A DNA stretch of 64,000 nt from Fragum whitleyi (GCA_948146395.1 OX411549.1:24064990-24128989); one strand, 5' to 3'. Shown: positions 1 through 11,835, numbered from the stretch's first letter. The notes: generated by a model not told the origin, from the sequence alone. Numbers and translations: made by a program.

Positions 1-33
1 TGAAAACGTTCGTTAAACGTTTCACAAATCGCT

Positions 34-101
34 GGCTCAGTGCGAAACAGTTGTAACTCCCTATAAACATAAAGGGAGTTACAACTGTTTCGCACTGAGC
101 C
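34..101. repeat. Perfect palindrome (29-bp arms)
   Basis: The arm at 34-62 is repeated exactly in reverse complement at 73-101 around a 10-nt loop. It begins GGCTCAGTGCGAAACAG. A diverged copy of the same palindrome lies at 48735-48822, with the same ATCGAAAT flank, so this is a small inverted-repeat element family and not a local accident. Confidence 0.85.
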
Positions 102-1435
102 ATCGAAATGGTACCCTGATTTGCACCTATACCGTGGTCAGCGTGCAAAGTGGATGCAATTTCTGAACCTTTAACAATTTTTTTCACATCCTTATCGTTT
201 GCCTGATTTCAGTATGTACTTTATCTGTATATGAATTATGAACCATTCTCACGAATTACGGTGAATCCCGGCTACAACGTTTCTCTGTCCCTTTTCGCGT
301 GGCGGTCTACGATTGAGTTCTATTCTGGTCGCAGGCGATTGTTTCACAATCCGATTTTCTCGTGTAGGTTTTTTTTTAAATCTTATAAAAAAGAAAAGAA
401 AAAAAAAAAAAAAAAAACATGAAAAAACTGATCATGAAACAAACGCCCGTCGCTCTGGTGGAAAACAACTGTTCCGTCTCACGAAAATTAACCTGGTATG
501 TATTCTTTTAAGCTTATACTTTGAATCGATGTAGGGATCACCATAGGTCAATGAGTATTGGTGAATCAAAATATGTCATAAATGCAAGTTAGAATTACCA
601 TTCTGCAATCTCACAGTTGTCGAAAGCCAAAGGTTAAGCTATCCAATCTCTCATATTCCGAGATAGTATCCTTTAAAGCTATCTTGAAACTGAGGTTCAT
701 ATCAATAGAATCATATGTAATATTTAAGGTAGTGGGCCCACAATAGTTACGCAACATTTTGGAAGTCGTGAACTTTAGCAGTTTTAACCAAGGTATTCTT
801 ATAATTTCAGTAGGAAACCTCGCTAACATTGGGAAAGATCAAATAACATGTGTTTCGAAATGTAGCGGAAAAACTGCGGGTCCACTACCTTAATATTCGG
901 ATGGCACGATCTTTTGTTTAATAGCATAATGACTATAGGTATGACAATAAATCTATTGTAAAAGGAGTATGAAAAAATATTTATCATAGATTGAATAAAC
1001 GGAACTGAAACATAAGATAAATACTTGTATGATTTATAGGCGATACATAAACGAAACCCTAAAAGTATTAGTTCTCGACATTTTCTGATGTTTTTGAAAG
1101 GCTAGAAGTATAAAAAAATACAGTAGTATAAAATCTGTACAGAACAACGTTTAATTTGAGTGTATAAATTTCACGTTTGAAGTTTTCATCATTTATACAT
1201 AGGATACATCGAAAAAGAGAGGTAATGAATTTTACTCATTTTCTAGGAATGCTTTTAGAGTGGATGTCTGTTGTTCTGTCTGTCTGTACCGATGTCTCCG
1301 AAACTTCTTAAAAAATATGCTTATTGCATAACTTGATTAAAAAAGTTTGTATTTTTTCCCTCGGACAATGTTGAGAAACCGACCTTTTTCTTTTCTTCAT
1401 AAATATGCGATGCAAAAAATTCACAATCTGCCTCG
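102..1435. other. No gene seen
   Basis: No convincing coding exon is present. There is a poly-A tract near 391-417 and short frames without recognisable domains. I see nothing else that I can name. Confidence 0.5.
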
Positions 1436-1512
1436 GTTGAGGCTTGAACCGACAGCCATCATAATTCGAGTCCAGTACGCAACCACTCGGCCAACGAGCC
1501 AGACCACTTTTT
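1436..1512 (-). repeat. tRNA-like SINE head or fragment
   Basis: On the minus strand an A-box-like GGCCGAGTGG is followed by a B-box-like GGTTCAAGCC at tRNA-like spacing. The acceptor ends do not form a proper stem, so I read it as the head of a tRNA-derived SINE, not a tRNA gene. Confidence 0.5.
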
Positions 1513-1927
1513 GACGATTTCCATATTTTACAATTAATCATTGCCATGGACATATGCGTGTTAAATATGGAGAAAAGGACGAAAAAGAAAAAAATGATAG
1601 TGCAAAAGGATTAGATTTGGAATTTGACACTGAACAAGGGCAATAAAAACAAAAGAAATCAATATAAAATATATCATGGCCTCCTTACACTCTTTACGCC
1701 CTCAGCTTTTTTTTATTGACAAATACTCCTTGCAATTTTCATAGGGAAAGGATTCAAAATACGAATACGAATTATTTGGTACGCTGATGCAGACAATGTT
1801 CACAACCTTTTGTTTTGCAATAATGATTATAAGGTAAATTTATTAGACAGAAGTATTTTGCTGTAAGAGAACGAGTTATCAATTTGTAAATACAAAATGT
1901 CCATATTTATCCGTTGCACCTTAAATT

Positions 1928-1978
1928 GTGGGTAGCCATTGGAATCGTCTAAGCAGACGATTCCAAATGACTAACCAC
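1928..1978. repeat. ATCGTCT hairpin palindrome
   Basis: GGAATCGTCT faces AGACGATTCC across a 4-nt loop, and the outer arms (GTGGGTAGCCATT against AATGACTAACCAC) pair imperfectly. The same core, ATCGTCT facing AGACGAT, forms a longer hairpin at 51451-51519. Confidence 0.75.
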
Positions 1979-2737
1979 AACATTGGGGTCAGAATAAAAT
2001 TAAATTTTATATCGCTTTTACTATAACTTGGTCCGAAGAAGAGCGTTCGACAGACAGTGCTTCATGTCAACTGTAACCTGTATTTTCACATTTGAATGAT
2101 ATTCCTGTGGCACTGAATATAAACGAAGGTATTAAACCCTTGAATAGAACTATGTCCGCGATGCAATCATTTTTTAATTGTGAAAAAAGGCGTAAACAAT
2201 ATCAATTCATGTCAATTTCTGATTATCTATGTACGCCAGGTGCGAACGATCCTGTGACGGTAAAAGTAGAGCCGATATTTTCAATAAGGCGATCAGGCGA
2301 ATATCGAACTGGGTCCTATATTAAACCTATATAAATATTGTCTTTAAATTAATTGCGGCGTTCTTGTAATAAATCATTACGGGGAATCTTTGGATGTTTA
2401 CTAAGGACAGGTGTAAAAATGAAGTGAAGTTAACACAGGATTCTCATATACAATGCATTAAAAGCAAAATGAACTGGAAATATTGGACGTATTTAGATGG
2501 AAAGTGAAAAATGCTAATATTTTTCAAATTCAGATGTTCGAAATTGTATAATTATCACCAAAAATACTAAATAATATTGAAAAGATATCAACTAGTTTTC
2601 AATGGATACTCAAATTTATTAATCAAAGAAATATGTTCTTATTCAGTTAAAGGAACAATAACCATCAACTTTCATTAAATCTATTTTCAAGAGGAAAAAT
2701 AATACATTTTTTAACAAACGATGCGTTTAATCTGTAC

Positions 2738-2845
2738 CACCAAGGAATTGGGAGAACAGTGATAAATAAGCAATTGTACATTGAGTTATTACACCAAAGA
2801 ATTGGAACAATAGTGGTAAATTAGCACTTGTACATTGAGTTATTA
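2738..2845. repeat. Tandem duplication, 54-bp unit
   Basis: Two adjacent 54-bp units (2738-2791 and 2792-2845) both start CACCAA(A/G)GAATTGG and end TTGAGTTATTA. They differ at a handful of positions, so the duplication is not very recent. Confidence 0.8.
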
Positions 2846-3781
2846 CACCAAAAGAAAATGTTACATATTTCAGTCAGGATGGATAGAAAACAACCAGAGC
2901 TTTCGTTAGCGGATTATACGTTCATTTACCAGGTAAAAGACGTGTAAATTTAGATAGAAGCATTTTTGGTCGTGTAAATGTTTTGTTTGGCAAGGGATTC
3001 GCTTTTTAACTAATTTAAAAACGTTTGTGACGAAAAGCCTGCGATGGCCAAATCAGGACATGTCTCTGAAACAAACTGACAAGGCTTTGTTAATCTGCGG
3101 ATATAATCGTTTATCCTCCCTTGGTCATAACCGAAGACTAAAGTTTCAAAGGTTGTTTTAACTGAATATACAATTAGTTCTGAAATCCTTAGCGCGCAGA
3201 TCCTATTGACGTTACGCAAGATACTGGTGACACTCAACAAAAACGTCGACATTGTTAGCTTGTTTTTTCGATAAAATCCTTATTCTTCGTCGGAAATTAA
3301 TGAAATATACATCAAACTTTGCATCAATTAACATTCTACATGATTATTTGATAAATTACGTATTATGTTGAATGTGCACGGGTTTTATTGCCTTCTTAAC
3401 GTATAAAAATAATGTAAAAACGACGTGTCCCGCGTTACACTTTCCTCCGGTCGAGGTCTTTCATTTTGCTGTCTTAAATACTTGGCCGTAAACACAATGA
3501 TAATTTTATATCTGGACCAAGTAATAATGTTTCTAGTTTCGCCAGTATAAATTTTTAAAGTGTATTTGGAAAAATGAAGATCGCACGAATGATAGATTAA
3601 AAAGATATAAAGTGTCCCACTTTAACGACGATGTAAGTGAAGTCGCGTTCTTGTCTATACCGTTTTATGCAAAATTCACTGATCAAACTGATTCTAACAT
3701 TTAAAAAATTACATTTTCTCTATAGATTAGAAAAATGTAAATACAATTATTGTTTGAAGCGCCGTTAAGAAGCATAGCGAA

Positions 3782-4009
3782 AATACAAAAGTCACCCAAA
3801 ATGTCCCACTGTCATTTTTTGACGTCGATAATTAAGAATTGTTATTTTCCACCTAAATAATATAAATCTTTAACTTGTTGCATTGAATTAAAATTTCTAT
3901 AGAAAAATACATTTTCATTTCTGTTTACAACGATATGATTCTTTCAGTTCTCTGCCTAAAAGTAATGATTTTATTAATAAATACAAAAGTCACCCAAAAA
4001 TGTCCCACC
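3782..4009. repeat. Direct repeat of an approx. 30-bp motif
   Basis: The motif beginning AATACAAAAGTCACCCAAAA and ending TGTCCCAC occurs at about 3782 and again at about 3979. A related piece, AGTGTCCCACTTT, is at about 3611. The function is unknown. Confidence 0.6.
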
Positions 4010-5045
4010 TACGTTATTTCTCAAAACGCGACGTTGATTTCCCCCCGTTACCAAGCAAATCAGAATAAATATGATTAAATGTATTCGCATTGCACATGCT
4101 TGATTTGATTTGTATTTGTATTTTAAATTTCATGTCACTCTATAATAATAATTATAATGATAATAAGTGATTAAATTAAAATGCTCCAAAATTCTTTTCG
4201 CATGATTTATAGAAAAGAAGATTGAGATTCAAACTTCAATCAATATGAAATAAAATAAAAGCAAATGAATTTTTTTAAAAAAAAGAGAGAATAATTAACT
4301 AGATGAATAAATAAACACATGAAGTTGTCATAAACTGATCTACTTGAGAACATCCTAAACAGAAAACATTTTATCAAACTGAATAAAAAAGAACTAAAAT
4401 ATCAAATTCTATTCAAAGAATGACTTCTCCATTGGTAAGATCGATTGATTCAGATAATCGCGATTTCTTCGGAATCAGCTTATAAAATTTAATTGACAGT
4501 CTTTGGTTTAAATAATAAGTTCTATTCAATAATCTGAAAATACACATTACTAGTAAATAAAAATCTTATTTTTGAACCGCTATAAATAATTGACATCGCC
4601 CGTATATTTTTGACTTTGAATGAGTATTTCAATCAATATTACTCTGCATTATATCATTGGATTTGCGCCGGAATCTTCGGAAATCCGTGTCCATTTTGTG
4701 TCATGAAAAATACATTTTTTTTGTATTCGAATCTTCGCAAACATTACCAGTGTTTCAATAAGAGAAATATGTCGTTTGCCAATGTTGGCGTGAAGAAAGT
4801 TTAGTAAAACGGAACGTCATATTTACGCCGACGTCGAAACCATTTGTAACGCAAGGGGTCACCAGTATCTTGCGTAACGTTATTACGTTTAGTTAAAGTC
4901 CTCTTTAAAATTGATTACTCAACGTCACAAAAGAAAACAGAAGAAAATGATTGCGTTGCACTTCGCATTGTCTTAAAAAAAACATTCAGAAAGACAAAAA
5001 CGTTTATAATTTCATGGAACTAAAATCGTCATGTTCAATCTGTTA

Positions 5046-5121
5046 AATAGCGCAGTTGGTAGCGCGTCAGATTTCAAATCTCGGGCCCCGGGTTCTATTC
5101 TTTGTCGCGGCAAATGTCGCC
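5046..5121 (+). repeat. tRNA-derived SINE head
   Basis: A-box TAGCGCAGTTGG and B-box GGTTCTATTC are spaced as in a tRNA. No acceptor stem closes. The following GTCGCGGCAAATG tract does not look like tRNA. It is best read as a SINE head on the plus strand. Confidence 0.55.
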
Positions 5122-5496
5122 TTCGACAACGGGTGAATACATTTACCACTAATGACACCACCAACATGCCGTCGTCATAGAGAACGGTCTCTTAGAACAC
5201 CAATTGTTTATCAATAAGAAACAAAATTTTAATGAACAGTGTTGAATATGTAAATCATTGAGAAATTTTAAACAATCCGTTGTTGTACAGATTCATTAGA
5301 ATCGTCTAAATGAGACGATATGATGAGCCGAGTTTTAACAAAATACGAATACTTTACGATAATCTTATACAAAAAAAAAAAATAAAAAAAAGAAATATTA
5401 TCTACTTTGTCAATTAATTTTGATATATTATGGAAAGGGATTTGAAATCGGTCACACAATAAAATCGGTCGCTTTTTAGTCGTGGTCGTTCGAGCA

Positions 5497-5915
5497 AGAT
5501 AAAATGAGCCTGTGTGTGACATTTCCAATAATTTGACATGTGCACTCAGCAAAATCTCTCGACAGCCTCTACATCCGCACAGTCTGGCGAGAGTCTTTCC
5601 TATACGCTCTGTAGATAAATAGGGTCTTAAATGCATCACCGAGTGCACAAGAAATTTGAGACTGTGTGTGAGCTTTCCAACAATTTCAAATATGCGCAAA
5701 GCAAAGACTCTCGCCTGTCTGTGCATCCGCACAGACTGACAAGAGTCTTCATTATGCGCTTTGTAGATAATGACAATTGATAATATCTCAAAGTATCTGT
5801 AGACAATCGGGTAACTTTATTTTTACACTTTGTGGCTGTCTATGCCTTTCCTCCTTTGAACCTCATCAACTTTTAAAATTGTTGGAAATGTCACGCGCAG
5901 GCTTATACTATTTTT
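5497..5915. repeat. Compound copy of the GCCTGTGC inverted-repeat family
   Basis: The segment GCCTGTGTGTGACATTTCCA, a CGCACAGTCTG block and a GTAGATAA block recur here in both orientations, at about 5500-5610, 5650-5770 and 5870-5915. Cleaner copies of the same palindromic element are at 19018-19258 and 60532-60757, and a partial one is at 6527-6690. This locus looks like two copies overlapped or rearranged. Confidence 0.65.
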
Positions 5916-6041
5916 GGATTATGAAGTTGTCCAGGCTGCACAATGCCTCTCCAATTGGGGAGATGTAAATGTTACGCACAGGCTCAAATTTTATCGTAAA
6001 ACTGAGCTGGATGAGCTACTGGAGGCGCGGAGCGGATATCC

Positions 6042-6174
6042 TGCCCTGCGTTTAGGATGCCAAAACATGCGAACTGTTTGCAAATTATACCCCGCTTTGA
6101 GTGTGCGCTTGTGCATAAAGCGGGGTACAATTTGCAAACAGTGAGCACCGTTTTGTCATTTTAATGCAGGGCTG
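6042..6174. repeat. Palindromic element, GCCCTGC family
   Basis: Outer GCCCTGCGTTTAGGATG faces TTAATGCAGGGC. Inside, TTTGCAAATTATACCCCGCTTT faces AAAGCGGGGTACAATTTGCAAA. A second copy at 45049-45140 sits just upstream of the first HSPA12-like gene. Confidence 0.75.
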
Positions 6175-6526
6175 GCAGTACTGACTAGAAATACCAGGAT
6201 ACAAGGAAATCTTCAGTCCACGCGATGTGATTGAAAATCTGTAACCAAATTAATGTTAAATGCAGCTTGTTCGAATTCGGTTGAGGCAAGGGGTTATCAG
6301 TTTACTACCCAGCAAAAATATGTGTTGCTGTTGGTTTGAAATTCGCTGTTTTCGTTCAGTTTTGCTCGAATTTATTCTTGGCAGGGAGTTAACAGATTAC
6401 TGCTTAGCTAACATACGTGTTGCTGTTCTTACAAAATTAATTTATTTGTTCGTATATATTTTTTTCTTTTCTGTTTTGAAAACTACACTTGTATGCTCGT
6501 GTAAAGAATACTAATCTTTTGCTGTT

Positions 6527-6690
6527 ATGTGAGCCTGTGCCTGACATTTCCAACAATTTCACATATGCATGAGACACAAACATAGAGGAGCCTGGGCAGA
6601 CATGCAATACAGTAAGAATATTCCCTCACCGTATGAAGAGGGGGTTAAGACCTTATCTATCCACAGAGTGCATAGTGAAGACACTGGTTA
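6527..6690. repeat. Partial GCCTGTGC inverted-repeat element
   Basis: It begins GAGCCTGTGCCTGACATTTCC, like the copies at 19018 and 60532, and contains the same phased blocks. The second terminus is missing because it runs into the solo arm at 6708. Confidence 0.6.
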
Positions 6691-6707
6691 GACTGTGCGG
6701 ATGCAAC

Positions 6708-6979
6708 GGTTGTAGTAGTACCTGGGTAGTACTTTAGACTGTACTTTGTTAGAATATCAGCCAATTTTATCTTACAGTCATGCAGTGCTTGACTACAAAA
6801 TGACCCTTTTCCACAATCGTTTGGCTATACCGCTATAGCTATGACAGTCTTATGTTGCTCAACTGCTTACAAGTGCTCATAGATACCTACATTTTGATAT
6901 ATAATATACCTGGACGTACTGGTTTTTCTTGGCAAATGAAGTGTCCTTAAAATTTGGTCTCTAACACTTTACATGAACC
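6708..6979. mobile_element. Solo arm of the 51964-52930 TTAA transposon
   Basis: This stretch matches the right arm of the TTAA element at about 52660-52930 over its length, including the CTGTACTTTGTTA and TATACCGCTATAGCTATG tracts. It ends in ACACTTTACATGAACC followed by TTAA (6980-6983). The left half of the element is absent, so only one inverted arm survives. Confidence 0.75.
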
Positions 6980-7038
6980 TTAAATACTATGTCATATAGC
7001 AAGGCCGACGATATTCACCATTTTGATATGGATATGTA

Positions 7039-8378
7039 CAGTTATAGTCCGTTTGACTTTTATATGGACCAACATTTCGCCGAAAACCCCAGAATCAAAT
7101 TAGCGAAGCGTATTTTTTTCTTGTCATATCATATTTCCATTTAATACCATGACGAACTTTGTTTTTCGGAATTTTTGAAGGTGTAATAATGATTTTGTTC
7201 GTCCGTCTACATGTTAACTTTCCATCTTTCATACCTACTCTTGTCTGTAATAAACGGAACAGCGAATTGTCTATCCAAAAATAGCTCTGATTTGCATAGG
7301 GGCCGAGTCAAAAGTGTATGAATTTTGGAAAGTCGTTTTAGTATATAATCGAGTATGTTTGAAAAAAATAATTTTATAGATTTTTTTACTTCCTTGGGAT
7401 ATCAAATCTTAGTATATTCTCTATTTGTTAAAAAATGTTTGACAAGATAATTCATAATAGTTTTTATCCATTTTGAGATGAACCCCATATTCCCTTATTT
7501 AGACCAATCAAAAAGGATTATTTTACGAAGTCGTTGGGATTTACTCGAAGAAAACTAAATAAACAGGCGAGTTATAACGGTACAAATCACGGGATATTTA
7601 AGTTTAAGATGTCCTGACCGTCGATATGCTAATTAGCTTTTCCAAATATGGAATAATGGACATTTCTTCTGTGAAATGTTTAGTATAAAAACCACGACTT
7701 TCTACTATTTGTTTACAATTTCTTACAACGAAACAGCCTTCACCACCCCTCGTGTTTAAGAGTAGAAAATGGAAAAATATTAACATTAATTAGATAGATA
7801 AAATCATTGTTTTAAAATCATTTTGTTTCAAAAAAATAATTTTTGGAATGGTATTAAGCTAAAATGAATATTTCACCACATAGAAATCCTTCACTCAAAC
7901 GCAATTTTGTGTAATTGATGAAAAGGTTGGTCCATATAGAAGTCAAACGGACTATAGTAACATCGTTAAATTGACATTCATTTCAATCAAAACCAATCTA
8001 AATCGCTCAGTCAGCGCTCCATTCATTCATTCCAAAACGCTTACTAAAACCATTAAAAACGCTCAAAATAACTAAAAATAAATAAGATCAACAACTACCT
8101 TCAAAATGAATAGAGCAAGAACAAAATCGCGTTTTAAACCACATAATTGAAATTTTTAGTGTCTGAATGGTTATTGAAGAATTAGAAAGTTATATTTAGA
8201 ACTTTGATGCACATTTTATTAAAGGGAGGTAATAAATATCGCTAATTTTGTTGATCCTGAACAAAATTATCGATATTGGATTACCTCCCTTTAATTTCAC
8301 TCGAAACTTGCTCCACAAACGCATTCAATTTCGTTCCAAAATCATTCATCTTGTCAATGTCACGATTTTATTAACTGT
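7039..8378. mobile_element. MITE-1 copy 1 (Tc1/mariner-type ends), interrupted
   Basis: This is a non-autonomous element of the family whose ends read TA-CAGTTA...TAACTG. The left end is at 7039, the right end near 8378, and the centre has the hairpin around GGGAGGTAAT...ATTACCTCCC (about 8224-8291). The left end is split six bases in by the element at 7045-7954. Other copies are at 9370, 17408, 39675, 45885, 47575, 49935 and 50395. There is no coding capacity. Confidence 0.75.
7045..7954. mobile_element. TA-target MITE nested in MITE-1
   Basis: The termini TAGTCCGTTTGACTT and AAGTCAAACGGACTA form inverted repeats of about 29 bp. TA is duplicated at 7043-7044 and 7955-7956. Removing the 910 bp and one TA restores the MITE-1 end ACAGTTAGTAACATCG seen at 17408, which proves the boundaries. 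No transposase frame is visible inside. Confidence 0.85.
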
Positions 8379-8658
8379 GACAAATTTCCAAAATACAGCG
8401 AAGACTGGTTAAAGATACCAGATAGACTAGATGTTTAAATAATGTTTGTAAATATCTGTAAATGCTCGCAAAAACTTACCTTCAAGGCTTGCACAATGAA
8501 AATAGTCTAGCATCTACATTTAACATCTACACTGCTATTTACACAGATAACAAGTTTTTACAAAAAAAAAAAAAAAAAAATAAAAAAGAATAAAAAATAA
8601 ATAAATAATAATAATAAAACACTGAATTCAACTAGTCCCCGACAAAATTATGTTCTAG

Positions 8659-8760
8659 TGAAAACGTACCATGACAGATATTGACATGAAGAGACAAAAG
8701 GCTTTAAGAAGTGAATGTTCCATGAAATCGCAAAGACACGTGACCCGTCAGGCGAAAAAG
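8659..8760 (+). pseudogene. Decayed duplicate of the 9043-9235 exon
   Basis: After an acceptor-like TGTTCTAG the sequence aligns codon for codon with the start of the exon at 9043. The encoded TDIDMKRQKA parallels TDVDMKRRKA of the true exon, and many differences are at third positions. The first codon is TGA where the true exon has TGG (Trp), and similarity fades after about 20 codons, with another stop at about 8778. It is probably a tandem exon duplicate that died. Confidence 0.6.
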
Positions 8761-9042
8761 GGCCATCTTGGAACTCCATAAAATAAATATTTGAAAAAGT
8801 GTTTGGTTATAATCTAGTATAGGTCAATTACAAGTCGCATTTGAAAAAAATCTTTTTGCAGAACGGTAGATTGAACCTTATCGAACCAGAAAATCAATTA
8901 AGTGCGAAAAGTTTCGATCCCAGTCAGTCTGCGCAGTCCGCGCAGTCTGACTAAGGTCGAACCTCTACGCACTTCCCAGATAGTCCCTTTTAGTCTGACA
9001 GGTCACAACTACTCTTTTCAGATTTTATTCATTTATTTCTAG

Positions 9043-9235
9043 TGGAAGCGAACTCTCACTGACGTCGATATGAAGAGACGCAAGGCCGCTGCCAGAGAAC
9101 GTTCCAGATTACATATAGATATTGTAGAGAAGATTGCTAATCCTACACTGGGATTTGAAGTTAAAAACTTTAAATTGTTTGGCGAACTTAAGGGGGTTGA
9201 TACAGAAGTTCATAACACCATTCCTTCACCTGATA
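9043..9235 (+). CDS. Penultimate exon of an unrecognised gene
   Basis: The exon lies between the acceptor ATTTATTTCTAG and the donor GTGAGT. It is open through 64 codons plus one base (phase 1), and that phase joins cleanly to the exon at 10311. The peptide is basic at its start (KRRKAAARER) and then mixed. I do not recognise the protein, and earlier exons are not evident in this window. The intron after it (9236-10310) contains MITE-1 copy 2. A decayed duplicate of this exon is at 8659. Confidence 0.7.
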
Positions 9236-9369
9236 GTGAGTTGACATTTTTTGAATTATGGTTGTTCGTGACGTATCCAATAGTTTCACACGTGCGTTTT
9301 ATAAAGATACGGATCAGCCTGGGCATATGCACAGTTTCATAAGAATATTCGTAATGCGACATGTAGGTA

Positions 9370-9819
9370 CAGTCAGAAACATCGTGAAATTGACATTCAT
9401 CTCAATCAAAACCATTCTAATTCGCTCACTCAGAGCTCCATTCATTTATTCCAAACACTAACTCAAACCATTCAAAAATGCTCTAAAATTACTAAAGAGG
9501 ATAAGAGCAACAACTACATGCAAAATGATTATAATTTGAAAAAAAAAAAACAAAAAAAAAAACACGCAATTTCAATGACTTAATTGAAAATATAAGCGTC
9601 TGATTGGTTCTTGAAGAGTCAGGAAGCTGTTTATATTTAGAAATTTAATTTATTAAAGGGAGGTAATAAATATCGCTTATTTAGTTCATCCTGAACAAAA
9701 TTATCGATATTAGATTACCCCCCCCCCCCCTTTAATTTCACTCAAAACTCGCTCCACACACTCATTCAATTTTGTTCCAAAATCATTCATCTTGTCAATT
9801 TTTTCGCTGTTGTTAACTG
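9370..9819. mobile_element. MITE-1 copy 2, with TA duplication
   Basis: The element is flanked by TA at 9368-9369 and 9820-9821. It starts CAGTCAGAAACATCG and ends GTTGTTAACTG. Inside is the GGGAGGTAATAAATATCGC hairpin, with a poly-C run at about 9718-9731. TA target and CAGT termini are typical of Tc1/mariner, so it is a non-autonomous derivative. Confidence 0.85.
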
Positions 9820-10310
9820 TAGTTGGTGGCTCAGATTTTGCTCAAAAGGCCAGCAATAATAATCAATGCATTTCGAGCTTGTCAAGAATGTTTGATACAT
9901 TAAACACATGACCACGTTTTTGGTAATCTCGAACAAGCTACTGCGTTTTTTAATTAAAATTGAGTATAAATGAAACGTTTAAATACCGAATTAAATATAG
10001 GTTCTCGTAATTTCATAATGCGTGACCAATGGTTGCTGTGAGCTTTGCCACTAATGGCTCTAGACATGAAAACTTTTATCAAGAGTTTTCGAACCCTTTG
10101 TGTTCATTTAAGAAGTTATGAAAAAATCAACAATAATAAATAAAGTGTAAGCCGTTGTGTTATGTAACGTTTAGATGGAAAATAGTTTCCTAGAGTCCCT
10201 GGTCAATATCTTTATCGCCAAAAAGCATCTAAGAAATGAATTTACCGATCCCTGCCAACTAGTGGTAGGCTATATTTTTTACCATACCGATTTTTCTTCT
10301 CTTGTTTCAG

Positions 10311-10597
10311 CTGTGAACGCAGAAAAAGATTACATAGAATTTGAAAATCTTAGAAAAAGAAACCCAGACTCTGTAAAGTATAATAATATTTATGCATCAA
10401 TACATAGAGAAGCTTCTAAACCAAGGACACCATTTTCTGTTGCGTCATCTGTGACGTCATTATCGAAAAGATCCAGTGCGACAACACCGAGACGGCCCCT
10501 GACGCAGCCATCTTTAGTCTCAGATAGTTCAGTGTTTCAGAGATCTGTTAACTCACCTCAGACTCCCAAATCAAATACTTTTAGTTCGCTAAGATAA
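10311..10597 (+). CDS. Terminal exon of an unrecognised gene
   Basis: A polypyrimidine tract and CAG at 10291-10310 form a strong 3' splice site. The frame entering from the 9043-9235 exon (phase 1) continues here for 94 codons to TAA. The first part (AEKDYIEFENLRKRNPDSV) looks like a charged helix. The last 60 residues are rich in Ser, Thr, Pro and Arg, with TTPRRP and SPQTPKS, as in a disordered and possibly phosphorylated tail. The open frame runs back to an ATG at 10175, but that part lies in the intron. No family is recognised. Confidence 0.7.
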
Positions 10598-11530
10598 ACC
10601 TGTTTGTATAAAGTGTATGGATAAAAATCTTCGTTGTTAAAATGCATTTCTCTTGTTGATTATTGTGTTACAGATTCAAATTAAGGATTATATTACTTAA
10701 TCAATATTCAGGGTTCGCAGGGAAACGATCGTGTCCTTTGTATGCATATATTTAAATAGTCAGTTTGCTATCGTTTCTTGAGAGAAAACTAAACCATGGG
10801 AAGAAATGTATACTGAGCGACTTGTATACATGTATATTAACCTTTAATTCAACATCAATGTCATTTTGAAACATTCTCTTGTTTCCCAATACGATGACAA
10901 ATTTAGACATACCCACAAAAGTTGAAATTTCTCCATAGTCCTACTGTTAGGACGATATTTTCTTTTCAAATGAAACAAAAGCCAAACAAATTTCAGAGTT
11001 AAGTTGAATGAATCAAGGGGCCAAATAAATCATCAAGTCTGCGTTTAAACCCGTTTGGTCCAAAGACGATACCCAAACGTCGCCCTTTTGACCAGAAATG
11101 ACGTCACTTACATAATTTTCCATTCCTTTAGTTAAACTACTAGCGTTTTCCACGTGAATGTGGTTTTAGCAAACAAAGCCTTTACCCCTTAGCAGACATG
11201 TCGTTTAGAACTGAGATGAGTTTTTGAGTGTGTTCACGGCATGACAATAACGTCATTGTAACACTGAACTCTCCTGAAATTCCTTATTGGCAAGTTCCAA
11301 TCTTGCAGATGTTCAAATATTGATGGAATAAAGCAATATTTTTTAGTCTAAATGTCGTCAACGGCGGTCCTATTCTAAAGAACAATTTCTGTTTGACATA
11401 CTCGATTCAGAGTACATTCTTTTCAAATGGTGTGAATTGATTTTATTTCTTTTAGCAGAACAGAACAGAACAATATTTTAATTGACGTATACAAGGTACA
11501 TTGTCATATTTACAATAATAATATACATAT
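10598..11530. other. 3' flank of the 10.6-kb gene; no gene seen
   Basis: This is probably the 3' UTR followed by intergenic DNA. A short AACAG repeat lies at about 11455-11472. No coding exon is visible. Confidence 0.5.
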
Positions 11531-11534
11531 ATTA

Positions 11535-11624
11535 ATAGTCAAAGGTCTCTCTCTCTATCCATCTCTCTTATATCTCTCTGTCGCACTCTCTCTCTATTTC
11601 TCTGTCTCTCTCTGTCTCTCTCTG

Positions 11625-11669
<45 letters not shown>

Positions 11670-11697
11670 ACTCTCTCTCCCCCTCTCTCTCTCTTAT
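11535..11697. repeat. (TC)n microsatellite
   Basis: A long CT-rich tract contains an almost pure TC run at about 11630-11668 and imperfect CTGTCTCT units before it. Confidence 0.95.
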
Positions 11698-11835
11698 TCA
11701 GATGAAAATAAGGTGATTATATAAATAAATTTTTGACTGAGCCTTTATATATCAAGAGAATGTTTTAAGTTAATCCATGGAGGATGATATAAGAAGGAAT
11801 ATAATCAATTAGGTTTACATGAAAAAGTAACTAAT

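Larger units (their letters stand above)
1513..5040. other. Non-coding stretch with short repeats
   Basis: No convincing exon. It holds the palindrome at 1928-1978, the tandem duplication at 2738-2845 and the repeated motif at 3782-4009, which are listed separately. The short frames near 2092-2334 and 4610-4804 have no domain or splice-site support. Confidence 0.5.

Noticed and set aside
2092..2334. 80-codon plus-strand frame as an upstream exon of the 9-kb gene
   Set aside because: No convincing splice sites and no similarity or phase support.
5268..5732. 154-codon minus-strand frame
   Set aside because: It lies across the repeated GCCTGTGC element, has low-complexity stretches and no domain.
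10175..10310. Protein start at the ATG at 10175
   Set aside because: A strong polypyrimidine tract and AG at 10310 and phase agreement with the 9043-9235 exon show that this part is intron.
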